From assembly GCF_013410565.1 (NCBI RefSeq), contig NZ_JACCFO010000001.1, positions 868,001-932,000 on the forward strand: a stretch of DNA of 64,000 nt, read 5' to 3'. Under the pieces are notes generated by a model, which did not search any database, had not been told where the DNA came from, and was given only the letters and a program-made list of their open reading frames with translations. Positions 1 through 8,988 of the stretch are shown here, in pieces. The position numbers were made by a program, and so were the translations under genes. This DNA comes from Streptomonospora nanhaiensis (GTDB lineage: Bacteria; Actinomycetota; Actinomycetes; Streptosporangiales; Streptosporangiaceae). Within the stretch, counting starts at the first letter, position 1, and the number at the start of each line of letters is the position of its first letter.

Positions 1-40
1 GCCGTCCCGACCGGTCCCGACGTGCACAAGGCAGGCCCCC

Positions 41-1195
41 ATGAGCCAGACCCCCGTTCCGGTCGTCCTCGTCGGCGCGCACGGCCACGGCCGCTCCCAC
101 CTGCGCAATCTGCGCTCCCTGGCCGGCGATGGGCTGGTCCGCCTGGCGGGCGTGTGCGACCTCGTGCCGCTGCCGGAGGCCGAACTGGCGGGCTTCGGCC
201 GGGTCGCCCAGGACGGCGACCTGGCCGCGCTGATCGCGCGGACGGGCGCGCGGGTGGCCATCCTGTGCACGCCCATCCACACCCACCTGCCGCTCGCGCG
301 CACCGCGCTGGCGGCCGGATCGCACCTGCTGCTGGAGAAGCCGCCCACGGCGACCGCCGCCGAGTTCGCGGCGCTGCGCGCGGCGGTGGCCGAATCGGGG
401 CTCGCCTGCCAGGTGGGGTTCCAGAGCCTGGGCTCGGCGGCGGTCCCGGCGGTGCGGGAGCTGATCGCGGAGGGCGCCGTCGGGGCGGTCCGCGGGATCG
501 GCGGCGCGGGCACCTGGGTGCGGACCTCGGCCTACTACGCGCGCGCCGCGTGGGCGGGGCGGCGGACGCTGGCCGGGCGCGACGTGGTCGACGGCGCGCT
601 GACCAACCCGTTCGCCCACGCCGTGGCCACGGCCCTGGCGATAGCGGGTGCCCAGGAGGCGGTCGGCCACGGGATCGAACTGGAGCTGTTCCACGCCCAC
701 CCGATCGAGAGCGACGACACCTCGTGCGTACGGCTGCGCGCCCCCGACGGCACCCCGATCAGCGTGGCCGTCACGCTGTGCGCGCGCACCCACCGGCCGC
801 CGCACCTGGTCGTACACGGCGACGCCGGGCGGATCACGCTGTACTACACGCTGGACGAGGTGCTCCTGGAGCGGCCCGGCGAGCCGCCGCGGACGACGGT
901 GTACGGCCGCACCGACCTGCTGCGCAACCTGGTGGAGCACCTGGACGGCGGCGCGCCGCTGCTGGTGCCGCCGGAGGCGACCGCGGGGTTCATGGCCGTC
1001 CTGGAGGCGGTGCGCCGCGCCCCGGACCCGCTGCCGATCCCCGAGGCGCTGCAGGAGGTCACCGAGGAGGCGGACGGCACGCACCGGGTGGTGGCCGACG
1101 TGGACGACCTGGTGGCGATGAGCGCCGAACGGGTGGCCCTGTTCTCGGAACTCGGCGCGCCGTGGGCGGCGGTGGCCGAACCCGACCCCGCCTGA
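41..1195 (+). CDS. Gfo/Idh/MocA-family NAD(P)-dependent oxidoreductase
   Basis: This 384-residue protein has the N-terminal Rossmann fold of the Gfo/Idh/MocA family: a VLVGAHGHGRSH nucleotide loop near residues 9-20 and the family motif LLEKPPTA near residues 103-110, where the Lys-Pro pair contacts the cofactor. The C-terminal two thirds fit the mixed alpha/beta substrate domain. Such enzymes oxidise or reduce sugars, inositols or their derivatives in the cytoplasm; the substrate cannot be read from sequence. The ATG is preceded by AAGGCAGG. A DUF6807 gene follows 99 bp downstream on the same strand, a pairing often seen in actinobacterial sugar loci. The upstream promoter lies outside or at the window edge. 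Confidence 0.88.
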   Translation: MSQTPVPVVLVGAHGHGRSHLRNLRSLAGDGLVRLAGVCDLVPLPEAELAGFGRVAQDGDLAALIARTGARVAILCTPIHTHLPLARTALAAGSHLLLEKPPTATAAEFAALRAAVAESGLACQVGFQSLGSAAVPAVRELIAEGAVGAVRGIGGAGTWVRTSAYYARAAWAGRRTLAGRDVVDGALTNPFAHAVATALAIAGAQEAVGHGIELELFHAHPIESDDTSCVRLRAPDGTPISVAVTLCARTHRPPHLVVHGDAGRITLYYTLDEVLLERPGEPPRTTVYGRTDLLRNLVEHLDGGAPLLVPPEATAGFMAVLEAVRRAPDPLPIPEALQEVTEEADGTHRVVADVDDLVAMSAERVALFSELGAPWAAVAEPDPA

Positions 1196-1294
1196 CCGGG
1201 GCCGGACGGGGCCGGACGCCCCTGACGGCGCGGCGCGGCCGGGCGGCCGCGCAGGTGGAGCGGTGGACACGCGGCGGAGAAGGGGAGCGGCACC

Positions 1295-2236
1295 ATGGCC
1301 GAGCAGACCGAGGCGGCGCGGAGGGCAACGACAGCGGGGACGGCGCAGCAGGGGGGCGGCGCGGCGGCAGACGGGCCGGCGGCGGTGAAGCTGCGCTGCC
1401 GGGGCGTCGCCGTGGCGGAGTGGCGGGCGGGCACCGACGTCCCGCCCGACCTGTCGCCGCGCCCCTACCTGCACCCGGTGCGGACGCTGGGCGGGACGGT
1501 GGTCACCGAGGTCTCCCCCGGCGACCACCTCCACCACCTGGGGGTCGGGGTGGCGGTGCCCGACATCGACGGCACCAGCTTCTGGGGCGGCACGACGTTC
1601 ACGCGCGACCGCGGACCGGTGCTGCTGGACAACCACGGCCGCCAGGAGCACCGCGCGTGGACATCGGCCGGCGCGGCGCGGCGGGCGGAGCGCGTCGCGT
1701 GGCTGAGCCGCGCCGGGGAGGCACTGTGCGAGGAGGTCCGCGAGACCGCGGCCGTGGAACTGGACGCGCGGTCGTGGGCGCTGCACCTGCGCACGCGCCT
1801 GCGCAACACGTCGGGCCGCGACCTGGAGGTCAACAGCCCCGCGACCAAGGGCCGACCGGGAGCGGGCTACGGCGGCTACTTCTGGCGGGCGCCCAAGGAG
1901 GAGGCCCCGCCCAGGTGCCTCGGCCCGGAGGCCGAGGGCGAGGCCGCGCTGCACGGCTCCCGGTCGCCGTGGCTGGCGCTGCTCGGCGGGTCGTCCGCCG
2001 ACACGCGCTGGACGCTGGTGTTCGCGGCCCTGGGCGCGGAGCAAGACCCGTGGTTCGTGCGGGCGGAGGAGTACCCCGGGGTCGGCGCGGCGCTGGCGTG
2101 GGACTCCCCATTGACCGTCCCCCCGGACGGGGAGGTCGACCGCCAGGTGGTCACCGTGGTGGCCGACGGCCACCTGCCGCGACCGGATATCGCGGAACTG
2201 GTCGCACGGGCACGCGACGCGGTCACCGCGGCGTGA
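1295..2236 (+). CDS. DUF6807 (PmoA-like) family protein
   Basis: The 313-residue product resembles the DUF6807 family, often annotated as PmoA-like after a methane-oxygenase subunit resemblance, although a metabolic role with sugar oxidoreductases is more likely. Visible landmarks are RPYLHPVRTLGG near residues 55-66, the SPGDHLHHLGVGVAVPD segment near 71-87, and a C-terminal GVGAALAWDSPLTV stretch; the clustered histidines are typical. There is no signal peptide; the first 28 residues are Ala/Gly-rich and probably disordered. GGGGAG lies just upstream of the ATG. It follows the Gfo/Idh/MocA gene and probably shares its transcript. The biochemical function is not established. Confidence 0.72.
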   Translation: MAEQTEAARRATTAGTAQQGGGAAADGPAAVKLRCRGVAVAEWRAGTDVPPDLSPRPYLHPVRTLGGTVVTEVSPGDHLHHLGVGVAVPDIDGTSFWGGTTFTRDRGPVLLDNHGRQEHRAWTSAGAARRAERVAWLSRAGEALCEEVRETAAVELDARSWALHLRTRLRNTSGRDLEVNSPATKGRPGAGYGGYFWRAPKEEAPPRCLGPEAEGEAALHGSRSPWLALLGGSSADTRWTLVFAALGAEQDPWFVRAEEYPGVGAALAWDSPLTVPPDGEVDRQVVTVVADGHLPRPDIAELVARARDAVTAA

Positions 2237-2252
2237 GGGGCGCCGACGCCCC
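2237..2252 (+). terminator. short GC hairpin after the DUF6807 gene
   Basis: GGGGCG and CGCCCC flank a CCGA loop immediately after the stop codon. There is no U-tract, as is usual in high-GC actinobacteria. It also lies just past the stop of the minus-strand fragment. Confidence 0.45.
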
Positions 2253-2254
2253 GG

Positions 2255-2506
2255 TCACCTTCCGAGGACGTCGGCGACCCTGCTGGCGTCAGCGGCCGTG
2301 GCCGCTTGTACAAGCCAGGTCTCCAACTGCTCGGGATCCTGACAGGACAGGCCCCTTTCCCGCTGCTCATCAGTGACCTGAAAGCCCCGAGCCAGCAGAA
2401 CCTTGAGAACAGACTCAGCCCAGGCCTGCGCGAGGCCCTCCTTGCGACCGATTGCCACATACTTCTTGGCGAAGTCACTCTGCCACTCGTAATCAGCAGG
2501 ACGCAT
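2255..2506 (-). pseudogene. truncated C-terminal copy of the Rpn-like putative nuclease
   Basis: This 83-codon frame matches only the last third of the neighbouring gene at 2529-3440. Both share YEWQSDFAKKYV near the start of this piece and an ending of the form QAATAADAS. The nuclease-like core is missing. DNA identity is high at the tail, where the same GTCAGCGGCCGTGGCCGC string occurs at about 2288 and 2553, so this looks like a tandem duplicate that lost its 5' part. Upstream of the ATG used here lies the end of the intact copy rather than a promoter. It could be expressed as a short protein, but a decaying remnant is more likely. Confidence 0.65.
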
Positions 2507-2528
2507 TGCCCAATCCCCGACAATCCGG

Positions 2529-3440
2529 TCAGCCGGAGAAGACCTCGCTCGCGTCAGCGGCCGTGGCCGCCCGTACAATCCACTGTGCCAACTGGTCAGG
2601 ATCGTCACACGCGCGCACCGCCTGCCGCTGCTCCCCGGCGAGTTCGATACGCCGGCTCTCCAGGACGTCCTCCAGCGCCGTCACCATCTTGGCGAGGGCC
2701 TCCGCGCGGCCCTCCTCACGCCCCTCCTCACGCCCCTCCTCACGGCCTTTCTCAAGGCCGATCCCGACGTACTTCTTGGCGAAGTCGCTCTGCCACTCGT
2801 ATTCCATGGTCTTCATGAGGTCCTCCCAGTAGCGCCGCGCCTCCGCGTCGAGCTTGGCGACGACATAGTCATAGTAGAACGCGCGCCTGTCCTCGGGCGA
2901 TGCGTCCAGCGCGGCCTGCAGGCAGTCCAGGACCTTGCGGTTGTCCTGGTGCGCGGGCGCCGCCAGGACCGCCAGTTCGGGCAGCGCACGGGCGCGCTCG
3001 ACGTCGTCGATGACGGGGACGTTGTCAGGGCTCATAACCGCCGGCCGCAGGACCATGCCACCCGCCTCGACCTCGATCGGGCTGCGGGCCCACCCGGCGG
3101 TCTGCGCGGTGGGGCACACCACCAGCAGCCGCACCGGGCAGCGCAGCCTTTCGCGCACCTGGGCGACGTACAGGGGCCACGTATAGGGCTTGTCGTCGTC
3201 CTGGCGCAGCTGGATCTCGGTGATGACGGCCAACTTCTTCGCACCTTCTTCGTCGTAGAGGACCGTCACCTTGTCCGCTTTATGGGTTTTAAGAGATATT
3301 GTCGTGAGATCGGTGCACCCGAGTTCCGCGTGATGGTACTCGGGCACATCCATCCCGCATATCTCGCGAAGGATGGTCGGCACCACGTCCGGCGCCCACT
3401 GCAGGAACAGCACCTGCAATTCATGTTCTTTTCCGGGCAT
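2529..3440 (-). CDS. Rpn/PD-(D/E)XK-like putative nuclease, hypothetical protein
   Basis: The 303-residue protein resembles a multi-copy bacterial family with a predicted PD-(D/E)XK nuclease core, similar in layout to Rpn (YhgA-like) recombination-promoting nucleases. A likely core is the Asp of CTDLTT near residue 42, then VITEIQL (Glu-x-Gln) near residue 71. The C-terminal half carries the conserved YEWQSDFAKKYVGIG segment followed by tandem GREE tetrapeptides and a helical tail. The ATG at 3440 was chosen because the family pattern begins there; the frame stays open further upstream but that part overlaps the epimerase gene. No good Shine-Dalgarno is visible. Nuclease activity is inferred, not shown. 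Confidence 0.68.
   Translation of the reverse strand: MPGKEHELQVLFLQWAPDVVPTILREICGMDVPEYHHAELGCTDLTTISLKTHKADKVTVLYDEEGAKKLAVITEIQLRQDDDKPYTWPLYVAQVRERLRCPVRLLVVCPTAQTAGWARSPIEVEAGGMVLRPAVMSPDNVPVIDDVERARALPELAVLAAPAHQDNRKVLDCLQAALDASPEDRRAFYYDYVVAKLDAEARRYWEDLMKTMEYEWQSDFAKKYVGIGLEKGREEGREEGREEGRAEALAKMVTALEDVLESRRIELAGEQRQAVRACDDPDQLAQWIVRAATAADASEVFSG
2709..2748 (-). repeat. 12-bp tandem repeat encoding GREE units
   Basis: About three copies of a 12-bp unit (CCTCCTCACGCC on the plus strand) encode consecutive Gly-Arg-Glu-Glu units in the putative nuclease. The truncated neighbouring copy lacks them, so copy number has probably varied. Confidence 0.8.
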
Positions 3441-3656
3441 GGCGGGGAGATTACTCAGACGACAGCCACCGCGGGTAATCGCCGCCGAAGTCGCGGAATA
3501 CGTTACCGACATTGCGGATATCCGGAAGCCCCGAGCCCGCCGCCATATCACCACCGGTTCCGGCAAAGAGGACGCTTTTTCGGAACCGACACACCTTCCC
3601 CCAGACCGGCCTTCCCTCTCCCGTTGACCCGGCTCGCAACTCCGTGCCATGCTGGC

Positions 3657-3670
3657 GGTAAGCGCTTTCC
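3657..3670. promoter_or_regulatory. LacI-family operator upstream of the epimerase gene
   Basis: GGTAAGCGCTTTCC is centred on the CG step typical of LacI/CcpA-type operators. Its core GTAAGCGCTTTC is the exact reverse complement of the site at 28659-28670. It lies about 47 bp before the epimerase ATG, and the LacI gene follows that gene. Confidence 0.75.
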
Positions 3671-3716
3671 TTACCATGCCCGACGCCGACTCCGACTGGA
3701 ATGAGGGGCCGTTGCC

Positions 3717-4631
3717 ATGCGCATTCTCGTCACCGGTGGAGCGGGCAGGCTGGGCCGCAGCGTCGTCGCCGTGCTCGCCGCGCGCGGGCACGAGGTGGTG
3801 TCCGCCGACGTCGCGCCCGCTCCCGAAGCCCCGGCGCGCACGGACGGCGTCATCCGGCTCACCGCGGACCTGCTGGACGACACCGCGCGCGGCGACCTCT
3901 TCGCCCAGGTGCGCCCCGAGGCCGTGGTCCACCTCGCCGGGATCGCGGTGCCCTTCGCCCGCCCCGACACCGAGATCCTCGACGTCAACACCCGGCTGGC
4001 CTGGGCGGTGCTGTCCGCCGCCGCCGAGCACGGCGCCCGGTCGGCCACCGCCGCCTCCAGCCCCACCGTGTTCGGCTACGGAACCCCCGACTGGCGGCCC
4101 CGCTACCTGCCGCTGGACGAGGCGCACCCCCGCGCGCCCCGCCACTCCTACGGACTGAGCAAGCTCATCATCGAGGAGACCGCGCGCACCCTCGCCCGTG
4201 CGGGGGCCGCCGGCTGCACGCTCACCTGCGTCCGCCCCGGGTACGTCATCGCGCCCGAGGAGTGGGCGGGCGCGCCCACGCAGCAGGGGCACACGGTCGC
4301 CGAGCGGCTGCGCGACCCCGGACTGTCGGCGGTGGCGCTGTTCAACTACGTCGACGCGCGCGACGCGGCCGAACTGTTCGCGCTGCTGTGCGAGCGGCCG
4401 GAGGCTGCCGTCAGCGGCGAGGTCTTCCACGCCATCGCCGAGGACGCCCTCGCGCTCGCGCCGCTGGCCGAGCTGCTGCCGCGCTTCCACCCGGGCACGG
4501 CCCCCCACGCCGCCGCGCTCACCGGCCGGCGGGCGGCGTTCTCCGCGCGGGCGGCCGCCGAGCGGCTGGGCTGGCGGCCCGCCCGCACCTGGCGCACGGA
4601 GCTGCGCGAACCCCTCCCCGAGGCGCCCTGA
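3717..4631 (+). CDS. NAD-dependent epimerase/dehydratase family protein
   Basis: This 304-residue extended short-chain dehydrogenase/reductase starts with ILVTGGAGRLGRS, the glycine-rich NAD(P) loop of nucleotide-sugar epimerases. It has a SYGLSKLIIEE segment near residues 143-153 holding the catalytic Tyr-x3-Lys, preceded by ASSPTVFGYG with the expected Ser. It probably epimerises, dehydrates or dehydrogenates a sugar, sugar lactone or nucleotide sugar in the cytoplasm; uronate dehydrogenase-like activity would suit the sugar-acid operon at 23-28 kb that shares its operator type, but this is inference. A LacI-type operator lies in its leader and a lacI gene follows 219 bp downstream. Confidence 0.85.
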   Translation: MRILVTGGAGRLGRSVVAVLAARGHEVVSADVAPAPEAPARTDGVIRLTADLLDDTARGDLFAQVRPEAVVHLAGIAVPFARPDTEILDVNTRLAWAVLSAAAEHGARSATAASSPTVFGYGTPDWRPRYLPLDEAHPRAPRHSYGLSKLIIEETARTLARAGAAGCTLTCVRPGYVIAPEEWAGAPTQQGHTVAERLRDPGLSAVALFNYVDARDAAELFALLCERPEAAVSGEVFHAIAEDALALAPLAELLPRFHPGTAPHAAALTGRRAAFSARAAAERLGWRPARTWRTELREPLPEAP

Positions 4632-4814
4632 CCCCGCGCACCGGGGGTTGCCCCGCCCTCCCGGGCGAGCGCCCCTCCCCCACCGGGCCGCCAGGTCGGC
4701 TGGCGCCCGCCCGGGCCGCCGGTCGGGCGTCGGCCCAGCGTGCCGGGGGTGAGCGGGGTCCGCCGGAGGTCGCGGCTGGTCGCCCCCCTCGCGCGCGGCC
4801 TATGATCGAACCGC

Positions 4815-4828
4815 GGAAAGAGTTTTCC
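4815..4828. promoter_or_regulatory. imperfect LacI-type operator in the regulator's own leader
   Basis: GGAAAGAGTTTTCC is a degenerate version of the GAAAGCGCTTTC site and lies 22 bp before the GTG start of the LacI gene. It suggests autoregulation. Confidence 0.5.
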
Positions 4829-4850
4829 AACAGGCGCGAAAGGTCAGGCT

Positions 4851-5885
4851 GTGGGCAGCGGATACGTGACATTGGAACAGGTCGCCCGGCACGCCGGCGT
4901 CTCCCTGGCCACCGCCTCGCGCGTGCTCAACGGCAGCACCCGCCAGGTGGGCCGCACCCTGCGCGACCGGGTCACCGCCAGCGCGCACGAACTGGGCTAC
5001 CTCGCCAACGCCTCGGCGCAGACCCTCGCCCGCAACACCAGCTCCCTGGTCGGCCTGATCGTGCACGACATCGCCGACCCCTACTTCTCCAGCATCGCCT
5101 CGGGCGTGACCCGCGCGGCCGAGGACGAGGGCCTGGTCGTGGTCCTGGGCACCACGGGCCGCACGCCCCAGCGCGAGCTGGAGCTGCTGGCCACCCTGCG
5201 CTCCCACCGCGCCCGCGCGGTGGTGCTGGCCGGCAGCCGCACCGTCGAGGAGGAGACCACCCGCCGCCTCGCCGACGAGATCGCCACGTTCACCGGGCGC
5301 GGCGGCCGGATCGCGTGCGTGTCCCAGGAGGGCCTGCCGGCCGACACGGTCGTGCCCGACAACCGCAACGGCGCCGCCGAACTCGCCCGCCACCTGATCG
5401 GCCTGGGCCACCGGCGCTTCGCGCTGCTGGCCGGGCCCACCAACCTGCGCACCGCCCGCGACCGGCTCGACGGCTTCCACGCGGCGCTGTCGGCCGCGGG
5501 CATCGAACTGGACCCGCGCAACGTGGTGCACGGCGCCTTCACCCGCGACGGCGGCTACGAGTCCACCCGCCGCCTGCTGGCCGCCGGGACCGACGCCACC
5601 TGCCTGTTCGCCGTCAACGACGTCATGGCCACCGGCGCCATGGCCGCGCTGCGCGACGCCGGCCTGCACGTGCCGCGCGACCTTTCGGTGGCCGGGTTCG
5701 ACGACATCCCCACCCTGCGCGACCTCACCCCGGGCCTCACCACCGTGCGCCTGCCCCTGGAGTGGATGGGCGAGGAGGCCGCCCGGCTGGCCCTGCGCGA
5801 GGACGCCGACGAGGAGCCCCGCACGGTGGCGGTGTCGGGCGAGGTCGTGGTCCGCGAGAGCACCGCCGCCCCCACCGCCGGGTAG
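4851..5885 (+). CDS. LacI-family transcriptional regulator
   Basis: The 344-residue protein has the LacI/PurR layout: an N-terminal helix-turn-helix (VARHAGVSLATASRVLNG, residues 7-24), a hinge helix around ANASAQTLARN, and a periplasmic-binding-protein-like sensor domain with SLVGLIVHDIADPYF near 64-78 and the C-terminal signature VAGFDDIPTLRDLTPGLTTV. It binds DNA as a dimer and responds to a sugar-type ligand. The start is GTG with AAAGG upstream. Similar operators at 3657, 28462 and 28659, and a weaker one at 4815, suggest that it controls the epimerase gene, itself and the catabolic operon running from 28437 down to 23024. Other LacI proteins elsewhere in the genome could also use these sites. 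Confidence 0.93.
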   Translation: MGSGYVTLEQVARHAGVSLATASRVLNGSTRQVGRTLRDRVTASAHELGYLANASAQTLARNTSSLVGLIVHDIADPYFSSIASGVTRAAEDEGLVVVLGTTGRTPQRELELLATLRSHRARAVVLAGSRTVEEETTRRLADEIATFTGRGGRIACVSQEGLPADTVVPDNRNGAAELARHLIGLGHRRFALLAGPTNLRTARDRLDGFHAALSAAGIELDPRNVVHGAFTRDGGYESTRRLLAAGTDATCLFAVNDVMATGAMAALRDAGLHVPRDLSVAGFDDIPTLRDLTPGLTTVRLPLEWMGEEAARLALREDADEEPRTVAVSGEVVVRESTAAPTAG

Positions 5886-5932
5886 CGCGGCCCGCCTGGG
5901 GCCGGTCCCCGGCGGCTCGGGGGCGGGCGGGG

Positions 5933-6772
5933 TCAGGCGTCGGGGCCGAGCGCGCGGGTGGGCGGGCCGGTGTAGGCGGCCAGGACCTGGCGGGGCAGGG
6001 GGCCCTTGATGCGGGCTCCGCCGCGGCTCTCCTCCCAGGCGTGGGCCAGGATGCCGACCGAGCGCGACAGGACGAACAGGCCGCGGGCCAGTTCGGCGTC
6101 GAAGCCCAGGCAGGCGTACACGACCGCGGTGGCCCCGTCGATGTTCATCGGGACCGGGCGGGTCCGCCGCGCCGCCAGGGCCTTCTCCAGCGCCAGCGCG
6201 GACTCGAGCGGACCGGGGTCGACCACGCCGTCCTCGACCGCCTCGCGCACCATGGCCAGCAGCGGGTCGCGGCGCGGGTCGCGGGGGTGGAACCGGTGCC
6301 CGAACCCCGGGACGTAGGCGCCGCGCTCCCGGTACTCGGCGACGACCGCCTCCGCCACGGCCTCGGCGCCGCCCCCCGCCGCGCGCAGGTCGGCCATCCG
6401 GTGGAGCAGGGCCACGCACTGCTGCCCGGCGCCGCCGTGGACGTCGCCCAGGAGGTTGACCCCGGTGGCCACCGCGCTGTTGAGCCCCAGCCCGCAGGTG
6501 GCCGCCATGCGGGCGGCGGCGATGGAGGGCGCCTGGGGCCCGTGGTCGACGCTCGCCACGAGCGCGGCCTCCAGCATCCGCGCGCGGGCGGGGTCGGGCC
6601 GTTCGCCGCGCAGCAGGAGCCAGACCACCTCGACGAACCCCAGCCGGCCGATGACGTCCTGCACCGCATAGCCCCGCAGGTCGATCTCGCCGGGGGCGAC
6701 GCGGGTGACGGAGGTGGCCCACCAGGCGCCGATCTCCTCGTGGGTCATGGTCGCGGCGTCGGGGTCGCTCAT
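5933..6772 (-). CDS. citrate synthase-like (citryl-CoA lyase type) protein
   Basis: The 279-residue protein keeps the catalytic landmarks of the citrate synthase fold but is shorter than citrate synthase, as in citryl-CoA lyases: His112 in VHGGAG, His159 in VPGFGHRFHPRDPR and Asp212 in NIDGAT align with the catalytic His, His and Asp. It would cleave a citryl-CoA-like thioester to acetyl-CoA and a keto acid. The ATG overlaps the CoA-transferase stop by 4 nt, so the two are translationally coupled. Together with the CoA-transferase and the divergent tricarboxylate transporter it forms a plausible uptake-activate-cleave route. The true acid (citrate, citramalate or an analogue) is unknown; a methylcitrate synthase-like role is less likely given the size. 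Confidence 0.8.
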   Translation of the reverse strand: MSDPDAATMTHEEIGAWWATSVTRVAPGEIDLRGYAVQDVIGRLGFVEVVWLLLRGERPDPARARMLEAALVASVDHGPQAPSIAAARMAATCGLGLNSAVATGVNLLGDVHGGAGQQCVALLHRMADLRAAGGGAEAVAEAVVAEYRERGAYVPGFGHRFHPRDPRRDPLLAMVREAVEDGVVDPGPLESALALEKALAARRTRPVPMNIDGATAVVYACLGFDAELARGLFVLSRSVGILAHAWEESRGGARIKGPLPRQVLAAYTGPPTRALGPDA

Positions 6773-7995
6773 ATCGCTCCCGCCTCTCTGAGCTGATCGA
6801 TGTCGGCCGGTCCGTATCCCGCCTCGCGCAGGATCTCGTCGGTGTGCTCGCCCAGCAGCGGCGGTGGCCTCCCGGGGCCCAGGGCGGCGCCGTCGACGTG
6901 CACGCCGCTGCCCAGCACCCGCAGGCTGCGCCCCTCCTCGCCGGGGAAGGGCAGCGTGTGCAGCAGCCGCCGGTGCGCGATGTGGTCCGACTCCAGGGCC
7001 TCGCGGACGCTGAGGACGCGTGCTGCGGGGACGCCGGCCGCCGAGAGCGCGACCTCCCATTCGGCCGCGGGCCGCTGGGCGAGGTACTCCTCCAGCGCCT
7101 CGCGCAGCGGCCCGCGGTGGGCCTTGCGGTCCTCGCGGGCGGCGAAGCGCGGGTCGCGGGCGAGTTCGGGGGCGCCGACCACCGCGCACAGGGTCTCGAA
7201 CTGCTCCTGCTTGTTGGCGGCGATGTTGAGGTCGCCCTCGGCGGTGCGGAAGGTGCCCGAGGGCGCGGCGGTGGCGTTCTCGTTGCCGATGCGGCGGGGC
7301 TCCACCCCGGCCGACAGGTAGTTGGACGCGCCCCACCCCATGGCGGTGATGGCGGTCTCCAGCATGGAGACGTCCAGGTAGGCCCCTTCGCCGCCGCGTT
7401 CGCGCCGCACCAGGGCGCCGGCCACGGCGAAGGCCGCCGCCAGCCCGCCCAGGATGTCGGCGATGGGGAACCCGGCGCGCAGCGGGCCGGTGCCGGCCGT
7501 GCCGGTGGCGTCCATCATGCCCGACAGCCCCTGGACGATCTGGTCGTAGGCGGGGCGGTCGCTGAGCGGGCCGTCGGCGCCGAACCCCGAGACGGCGCAG
7601 TAGACCAGGCCGGGGTTGATCCCGCGCAGCGCCTCCCAGCCGAAGCCCAGGCGCTCCATGACCCCGGGCCGGAAGTTCTCCAGCAGCACGTCGGCCCGCT
7701 CGACCAGGCGCCGCATGACCTCTTGGCCCCGCTCCGCCTTCAGGTTCAGCGACAGCGAGCGCTTCCCGCTGTTCTGCGCGAGGAAGGAGGCGCCCAGCCC
7801 CTTGGCGTTCAGCTCCGGGGAGGCCCCCAGCTGCCGGGCGAGGTCGCCTGCGCCGGGGACCTCGATCTTGACCACGTCGGCCCCCATGAGGGCGAGCTGG
7901 TAGCCGGCGTAGGGCCCGGCCAGGACGTTGGTCAGGTCCAGCACGCGCACCCCGGCCAGGGGCCGCGGGTCGGGCGCGGGCGCGCCGGCGCTCAC
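6769..7995 (-). CDS. CaiB/BaiF (family III) CoA-transferase
   Basis: The 408-residue protein is a family III CoA-transferase. It opens with [33 protein letters not shown] in shortened family form, has [12 protein letters not shown] near 75-86 and [14 protein letters not shown] near 104-117, and Asp151 in [13 protein letters not shown] matches the catalytic aspartate that forms the acyl anhydride. It would move CoA from an acyl-CoA donor onto a carboxylic acid. The GTG start overlaps the iclR stop by 4 nt and its stop overlaps the lyase start by 4 nt, making a tight three-gene operon. Its substrate is probably the acid imported by the divergent TctCBA system (inference). Confidence 0.9.
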   Translation of the reverse strand: MSAGAPAPDPRPLAGVRVLDLTNVLAGPYAGYQLALMGADVVKIEVPGAGDLARQLGASPELNAKGLGASFLAQNSGKRSLSLNLKAERGQEVMRRLVERADVLLENFRPGVMERLGFGWEALRGINPGLVYCAVSGFGADGPLSDRPAYDQIVQGLSGMMDATGTAGTGPLRAGFPIADILGGLAAAFAVAGALVRRERGGEGAYLDVSMLETAITAMGWGASNYLSAGVEPRRIGNENATAAPSGTFRTAEGDLNIAANKQEQFETLCAVVGAPELARDPRFAAREDRKAHRGPLREALEEYLAQRPAAEWEVALSAAGVPAARVLSVREALESDHIAHRRLLHTLPFPGEEGRSLRVLGSGVHVDGAALGPGRPPPLLGEHTDEILREAGYGPADIDQLREAGAI

Positions 7996-8786
7996 CGGTC
8001 GCCCCTTGAGGCGGCCGCGGCGGCCGGCGCCCCGGGGTCGAAGCCGATCTCGGTGACCCGCCGGGCCGCCTCGACCACGGCGGCGGCGAACCCGCGGACC
8101 GCGGCGTCGGTGAAGCGGGCGGTGGGGCCGCCCACGGCCAGGGCGGCAACAGGCGCCGTGCCGCCCTCGGGCCGGTGCACGGGCGCGGCCACCCCGGAGA
8201 CGCCGTGTTCGCGCTCGCCGTGGCTGACCGCGAAACCGCGCTCCCGGGCCTGGGCGACCTCGGCCCGCAGCCGGTCGGCGTGCCGGGGCCCCTGCGGCGA
8301 GGCGGCGGCGACGCGCTCCAGCACGGAGTCGGGCGCCCCCTGCAGCAGGACCTTGCTGGCCGCCCCGCCCCACAGGACCATCTCGTCGCCGGGGTTGACG
8401 ATGTGGCGCAGGCGCAGCGGGCCCTCCTCCTGGGCCACGCACACGCGCACGGCGTCGACCCGCACGTAGAGGTTGACGGTCTCGGAGGTCTGGACGGTGA
8501 GGTCGCGCATCACGGCGCGGACGGGCTCGGGCACCTGCCACAGCGCGTGCGCCAGCCGCGCCCACCGGAGCAGGCCCGGCCCGGCGCCGACGCGGCCGTC
8601 GGAGCCGGTCCACAGCAGGCCGCGCTGCTCCAGTGTGGCGACCAGGCGCAGAACCGTGGTCTTGGCCAGGCCGGTCAGCTCCACGAGTTCGCGCGTGGAG
8701 TAGCGCTGGTCGCGCTCGTCGTACAGGTCGAGCAGGTCGAGCGCGCGCACCACGCTCCTGACGCCCCCGTCGGTATCCGCCCCCAT
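7992..8786 (-). CDS. IclR-family transcriptional regulator
   Basis: This 264-residue regulator has an N-terminal winged helix (SVVRALDLLDLYDE, then ELTGLAKTTVLRLVATLEQRGL around residues 35-56) and a C-terminal GAF-like effector domain ending in the family pattern HGVSGVAAPV. IclR proteins are dimers that sense aromatic or organic acids. The ATG follows GGAGGGAAGG closely enough to be the start; GTG one codon earlier is possible. It begins the operon with the CoA-transferase and lyase and faces tctC. A GGTCC-N7-GGACC site in its leader and another before tctC suggest that it controls both transcripts. Confidence 0.92.
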   Translation of the reverse strand: MGADTDGGVRSVVRALDLLDLYDERDQRYSTRELVELTGLAKTTVLRLVATLEQRGLLWTGSDGRVGAGPGLLRWARLAHALWQVPEPVRAVMRDLTVQTSETVNLYVRVDAVRVCVAQEEGPLRLRHIVNPGDEMVLWGGAASKVLLQGAPDSVLERVAAASPQGPRHADRLRAEVAQARERGFAVSHGEREHGVSGVAAPVHRPEGGTAPVAALAVGGPTARFTDAAVRGFAAAVVEAARRVTEIGFDPGAPAAAAASRGDR

Positions 8787-8802
8787 CACCCTTCCCTCCA
8801 CT

Positions 8803-8819
8803 GGTCCACTAGATGGACC
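8803..8819. promoter_or_regulatory. IclR-type operator in the iclR leader
   Basis: GGTCCactagatGGACC has perfect 5-bp arms and a 7-bp spacer, 17 bp before the iclR start. The same arms and spacing recur at 9044-9060 on the other side of the divergent intergenic region. Confidence 0.7.
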
Positions 8820-8988
8820 GTTTGGACTGTCAGACGGTATGGAGTGGCCACAGTACCCAAAAGGCAGCCGGACCGCCAGAGGGCTCCGCTTCGCACGGGG
8901 CGCCCGGTGCAGCGGGAGGCGCGCTGACCAGCCGGGAGGCGCAGCGCGCCCGGTGATCGCCTTGTTAACAGCAGATGACGCCCGCCCA

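Noticed and set aside
3440-4508. Upstream extension of the Rpn-like gene (about 356 more codons)
   Set aside because: The extension runs antisense through the epimerase gene and has no similarity to the family; the ATG at 3440 gives the family N-terminus.
3701-6796. Long plus-strand frame across the epimerase, lacI and lyase genes
   Set aside because: It overlaps three genes with clear homology signals in other frames; composition is Arg/Pro/Gly only.
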